From positions 1 to 8,723 of the forward strand of contig CALBRY010000229.1 of assembly GCA_937927665.1 (NCBI GenBank): a stretch of DNA of 8,723 nt, given 5' to 3'. The DNA is from an uncultured Chloroflexota bacterium. Its GTDB lineage: Bacteria; Chloroflexota; Anaerolineae; Aggregatilineales; Phototrophicaceae. Shown here piece by piece: positions 5,588 through 8,723 of this stretch (within the stretch, counting starts at the first letter, position 1; each line of letters starts with the position of its first letter). The notes below the pieces were generated by a model. It saw only the letters and a program-made list of their open reading frames with translations, was not told the DNA's origin and did no database searches. Both the position numbers and the translations under genes were made by a program.

Positions 5588-8407
5588 ATGGGTAAACGAT
5601 CGTTCATCAGTGGGATGTTCATCGCGGTACTCGTCATTATGGGCGGGTTCTCCGCATTCGCGCAGGAATCAACCTTTGGGTTAAGCGAGGAAGATTTCGC
5701 GCTGTGGTCACAGGCGAATGCTGAATCGGCGGCGGAAACGCGCTTCGGCTTCGATTTCGCACTTACTTTTGATGGCGAAATGGACGGTCAGCCCGGCAGT
5801 CTTGCAGCGAATGCCAGCGGCGCGCTTGATACCGAAGCGGGCGCAATGCAGCTTACATTTGATGTGACCTCGGATGCGCTGTTAGGCAGTGTGCAGGACT
5901 TGAGCGGCGAATTGATCATTCTGGACGGGAATTTCTACGTCAACGTGACCGACCCGACGACAGGTGAACCGACCGGATGGCTTGGTGATTCGCTTGAAAA
6001 CTTGTCCGGCACAGCGAGCGCGGGTGCAGGACTTCCCGGCGGTCTTGATCCCACGACATCCCCCGACGCACTTCAGCCGATGTTAGACGCGCTCATGGGC
6101 GCGGGTGCGGCGGTCGATCCCGGTGCCTTCATCAGCATGAGCAGTGCAGCCGATGGCGGAAACACCGTTTTTACCCTCAACCTGAGTTTGTCAGACTTCC
6201 TCGCGTCGGGTGGCGGCGCGGCGCTCCTCGAATCGATCCTCAGCGGTGCATCACAAATTCAACCGGGCGCAGTTCCGCCGGGATTTGATGCCAACACGAT
6301 TCTGCCGTTGATTCAACCGCTTGCCGATGGCATCACCATCACGCTGGTGCAGAGCGTCGATCCTGCCGCGATGCGCGTTGTGCGTACTGAATTTATGCTC
6401 GGCGTCGATCTCCCGGCGCAAGCACCGCCCTTGATGCTGCCGCAGGCAGTTGTGCTGAACCTCGCCGTTGCCATTGATCTGACCAGTTACGGCGAAGCGC
6501 TGGTGATCGAAGTGCCCGAAGATGTCACGATGGGTGTTCTCAGCGCGTCGGTTCAGCCGGATATTCAGCCGACGATCATGCCGCTTCCGACGACTGAAGC
6601 GCCGGTTGCCGAGGAAACCTTCGCAATCGCGGCGGGCGAAGAAATCACGGTCGATTTTAATGCCGCGCCGATCAACTTCACGTATGAAGCAGCGGCGGGC
6701 GATGTCATCACCGTGACTGCTGCCAGCGTCGATGAATCATTGGATACAACCCTTCAGATTCTCGATCCGTCCGGGTTGATGATCCAGTACAACGACGATC
6801 ACAACAGCGATCTTGAACTGTATCGTTTCGCGTCGGCGCTGATCGAAATCGAACTCCCCGAAGCTGGAACGTACACGATCGTGTTGAATACGTTTGGCGG
6901 CAACGGCAGCGGTGAAATTACCGTATCGCTGACCAGCGGTGCTGCTGCCCCGGCTGATGATCCCGTCGTTGATGAGCCGGTGCAGGGGTTGGCGGTCACT
7001 GCCGGAGAAACGAACACTGTTGTGTTCACCGGTGAACCCATCACCCTCACCTATCAAGGCACAGCAGGCGAGACGATTGATATTACCGCCAGCAGCGAAG
7101 ACGGATCGCTTGACCCGACGCTGACTCTGCTCAACCCGGACGGCGACGAAATCGGCTTCAACGATGATCACAACAGCGATCTCGATCTGAACCGCTTGGA
7201 TTCTGCGCTGATCGGTGTCGAGCTTGAAAGCGACGGCGTTTACTCGCTCGTGATCAGCACGTTCGCTGGCAGCGGCGAAGGCGCGATCCTCGTCACGGTC
7301 GAAAGTGGCAGCCAAGGCGACGAAGGCGGCAAGGACGGCGACAGCGGCTCGACGCAGCAGGGCGACGGTGAACCGATCGTCGTGACGGGCGAAGTGCCGG
7401 ACGATGACCACTTCGAATACACCTTCGATGGTGTCGAAGGCGAAATCGTCACCATCACCGTACGCGCGACCGATAACAGCCTCGACCCGGTGACGACGCT
7501 GATCGGACCGGATGGCGATGAAGTCGATTCGAACGACGATCACGACGATGACGATCCTGATCTGGAACGCTTCGACAGCCGCATCAGCGAAGTCGAACTG
7601 CCGGAAACGGGCGAATACACCGTGAGCGTGCGCGGCTTCGGCGGCAGCGGCGGTGAACTCGAACTGACGATTGAACGCGCTGGTCAAGGCGGCGGATCGC
7701 AGGGCGGTCAGCAGGGACAGGGTGGATCGCAAAGTGACCGCGTAGAAGGCGAAACCGAAACGGTTGAAGGCAGCATCAATGCAGGCGAAGCCTTTGCCTA
7801 TGAACTCACGGTGAACGAAAGCGATGTGTTCACGGTCACAGCGCACGCACTCGATGAAGATTTCGATCCCGTGCTGGCGATCTATGACGAAAATGGGCAG
7901 TTGGTCACCCGCAACGATGATCATGGCACAGGCGATCGCAATCTCAACGCATTCGATTCGCGCATTGAGCGCTACATCTTCCGTGAAGGCGGCACGTACA
8001 CAATCGAAGTGACGGGCTACCGCGATGCCGAAGGTGATTTTGAACTGATCATCGAATTTGTGACGACAGGCGCTCCCACCGACGAGGGCGAAACAACCGA
8101 AATCGAAGGAAGCATCCGCGCCAACGGCAGCTATGTTGAAGAGATTGAACTGGAAGAAGGTCAATTTGTCACCATCACCGTTCACGCGGCAGGTGAAGAA
8201 TTTGACCCGATTCTCAGCTTGATCTCCGAAGATGGTGAACTGCTGGCGATCAATGATGATCATGGGAGCGGCGATCGTGAACTCAATTTCTTTGACTCAC
8301 GCATCACCGATTTCGTCATCACCGAGTCGGGCACATACATGATCGAAGTGGTCGGGTACAACGATTCGGCGGGCGATTTCACCCTGATTATCACCGTGAA
8401 GTCGTAA
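5588..8407 (+). CDS. Large exported protein: paralogous N-domain plus five PPC-like repeats
   Basis: From ATG 5588 the product is 939 residues with a Sec signal peptide (1-25, cleavage after AFA) and no lipobox, cysteine, later membrane segment or sorting signal. Residues ~27-312 are homologous to the preceding gene: FGLSEEDFAL, DPGAFISM and LTSYGEALVIEVP mirror LGLSADDAAL, DPTEFVSM and LSGYGEAVSVEAP, but only about 15 Met occur in the whole protein. After a Pro/Thr linker come five ~100-residue repeats (~349-449, 471-573, 595-697, 718-826, 834-938) resembling bacterial pre-peptidase C-terminal (PPC) beta-sandwiches. The shared pattern is a DP turn, a DG turn, invariant NDDH (402, 525, 649, 776, 889), usually FDS or LDS, and GxY. 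Gly/Gln/Ser/Asp linkers flank repeat 3. No catalytic domain is visible. The very acidic composition and aspartate-rich loops suggest Ca2+ binding. A surface or secreted binding or scaffold role is inferred. Confidence 0.92.
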   Translation: MGKRSFISGMFIAVLVIMGGFSAFAQESTFGLSEEDFALWSQANAESAAETRFGFDFALTFDGEMDGQPGSLAANASGALDTEAGAMQLTFDVTSDALLGSVQDLSGELIILDGNFYVNVTDPTTGEPTGWLGDSLENLSGTASAGAGLPGGLDPTTSPDALQPMLDALMGAGAAVDPGAFISMSSAADGGNTVFTLNLSLSDFLASGGGAALLESILSGASQIQPGAVPPGFDANTILPLIQPLADGITITLVQSVDPAAMRVVRTEFMLGVDLPAQAPPLMLPQAVVLNLAVAIDLTSYGEALVIEVPEDVTMGVLSASVQPDIQPTIMPLPTTEAPVAEETFAIAAGEEITVDFNAAPINFTYEAAAGDVITVTAASVDESLDTTLQILDPSGLMIQYNDDHNSDLELYRFASALIEIELPEAGTYTIVLNTFGGNGSGEITVSLTSGAAAPADDPVVDEPVQGLAVTAGETNTVVFTGEPITLTYQGTAGETIDITASSEDGSLDPTLTLLNPDGDEIGFNDDHNSDLDLNRLDSALIGVELESDGVYSLVISTFAGSGEGAILVTVESGSQGDEGGKDGDSGSTQQGDGEPIVVTGEVPDDDHFEYTFDGVEGEIVTITVRATDNSLDPVTTLIGPDGDEVDSNDDHDDDDPDLERFDSRISEVELPETGEYTVSVRGFGGSGGELELTIERAGQGGGSQGGQQGQGGSQSDRVEGETETVEGSINAGEAFAYELTVNESDVFTVTAHALDEDFDPVLAIYDENGQLVTRNDDHGTGDRNLNAFDSRIERYIFREGGTYTIEVTGYRDAEGDFELIIEFVTTGAPTDEGETTEIEGSIRANGSYVEEIELEEGQFVTITVHAAGEEFDPILSLISEDGELLAINDDHGSGDRELNFFDSRITDFVITESGTYMIEVVGYNDSAGDFTLIITVKS
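6632..8401 (+). repeat. Five tandem PPC-like domain repeats within the large exported protein
   Basis: Approximate units are 6632-6934, 6998-7306, 7370-7678, 7739-8065 and 8087-8401. NDDH recurs every 113-127 residues. Units 1 and 2 share NDDHNSDL, units 4 and 5 share NDDHG-GDR followed by FDSRI, and unit 3 is the most acidic (NDDHDDDDPDLERFD). This pairing suggests stepwise duplications. Confidence 0.85.
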
Positions 8408-8418
8408 GCGAATTTGTG

Positions 8419-8458
8419 GGAACAGGGTGTGATCAAGGTCTTGACCATACCCTGTTCC
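8419..8458 (+). terminator. Long palindromic hairpin after the PPC-repeat gene
   Basis: Two 19-nt arms (8419-8437 and 8440-8458) pair at 17 positions, plus one G-U pair and one A-C mismatch, around a 2-nt loop. The outer 10 bp (ggaacagggt / accctgttcc) are perfect. It begins 12 nt past the stop codon. There is no clear U-tract, so termination may be imperfect. The right arm also contains the -35 of the tRNA promoter. Confidence 0.6.
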
Positions 8459-8469
8459 TATGCTATCCT
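8441..8469 (+). promoter_or_regulatory. Promoter of tRNA-Arg
   Basis: TTGACC (8441-8446), a 17-bp spacer and TATCCT (8464-8469) place initiation near 8476, about 11 nt before the mature tRNA 5' end. The -35 lies inside the preceding palindrome. Confidence 0.65.
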
Positions 8470-8486
8470 TTGCCTATAGATAAGAT

Positions 8487-8559
8487 GTGCCTGTAGCTCA
8501 GCGGATAGAGCATCTGCCTACGGAGCAGAGGGCCGGGGGTTCGAATCTCTCCAGGCACA
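8487..8559 (+). tRNA. tRNA-Arg (anticodon ACG)
   Basis: A complete cloverleaf can be drawn. The acceptor is GTGCCTG/CAGGCAC (8487-8493, 8552-8558). The D stem GCTC/GAGC has loop AGCGGATA, containing the arginine identity base A20. The anticodon stem TCTGC/GCAGA has loop CTACGGA, giving anticodon ACG. The 5-nt variable loop is GGGCC. The T arm GGGGG/CTCTC (two G-U pairs) has loop TTCGAAT. The discriminator is A8559, and CCA is not encoded. A34 is expected to be deaminated to inosine, reading CGU, CGC and CGA. Single gene with its own promoter and terminator. Confidence 0.95.
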
Positions 8560-8560
8560 C

Positions 8561-8597
8561 AAAAAAACGCCTTTGTGAAAACAAAGGTGTTTTTATT
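8561..8597 (+). terminator. Intrinsic terminator of tRNA-Arg
   Basis: aaacgcctttgt (8565-8576) pairs with acaaaggtgttt (8581-8592) as a 12-bp stem with one G-U pair and a stable GAAA tetraloop, followed by more T (8593-8597). The A-run before the stem could make it work on the minus strand too. Confidence 0.85.
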
Positions 8598-8723
8598 TCC
8601 CCCAATATGGCAGATTGTGACTGGGAAATGGCACTGACCCGCTTTTGCCGCGTTTCGCACCTGCTTCACACCCGGGGAGCTACATCTATTCCCTCATTCA
8701 CGATAATGTGCAGTCGAAGGCAC

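Noticed and set aside
6737..8263. 508-codon open frame on the minus strand opposite the PPC repeats
   Set aside because: It is an antisense shadow created by the repetitive GAN/GGN/ATC codon use of the acidic repeats. It has no ribosome site, and the plus strand has a signal peptide and recognisable domains.
6632..8401. Possible DNA-level satellite or CRISPR-like repeat
   Set aside because: The periodicity is ~340-380 bp and conserved at protein rather than DNA level, consistent with domain duplication. There are no short exact repeats with spacers.
8463..8669. 68-codon minus-strand frame across the tRNA (contains GEIRTPGPLLRRQ)
   Set aside because: This is the familiar spurious peptide obtained by translating the antisense of a tRNA gene. 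It also spans the promoter and terminator.
8607..8723. ATG-initiated plus frame (MADCDWEMAL) open to the right edge
   Set aside because: There is no ribosome site, the composition is unconvincing, and a competing frame looks at least as protein-like. Too short to support.

Overview
The window looks like a chromosomal segment of a free-living bacterium with moderately high GC. Three things suggest Chloroflexota (Anaerolineae-like): an SH3 lipoprotein with long Thr/Pro linkers, secreted multi-domain proteins built from pre-peptidase-like beta-sandwich repeats, and strong Shine-Dalgarno sites. This is inference from protein style; no phylogenetic marker is present. I see no transposase, integrase, phage gene or CRISPR array.

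Layout. Left half, all on the minus strand: the 5' end of an unidentified gene (1-90), galT (231-1274), an M32 zinc carboxypeptidase (1464-2972) and an exported SH3 lipoprotein (3094-4311). A 207-bp divergent regulatory region follows (4312-4518), with a near-consensus plus-strand promoter, a weaker minus-strand promoter and two inverted repeats. Right half, plus strand: two paralogous exported proteins (4519-5493 and 5588-8407), then tRNA-Arg(ACG) (8487-8559) with its own promoter and terminator. The last ~125 bp hold nothing I can assign. Most genes are followed by their own hairpin, so most units look monocistronic.

How the genes may relate. GalT and the M32 carboxypeptidase are ordinary cytoplasmic enzymes for galactose-1-phosphate conversion and peptide trimming. 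The more interesting part is the three envelope proteins around 4312-4518. The first plus-strand gene encodes a small exported protein that is 12% methionine, with Met at strict i,i+3 spacing. The second shares its N-terminal domain but lacks the methionines, and carries five tandem PPC-like beta-sandwich repeats, each with an invariant NDDH motif, and no recognisable enzyme domain. An intrinsic-terminator-like hairpin separates the two genes and could set their ratio. The pair, possibly with the divergent SH3 lipoprotein, is the best candidate here for an undescribed cell-surface module. Its function cannot be read from sequence alone.
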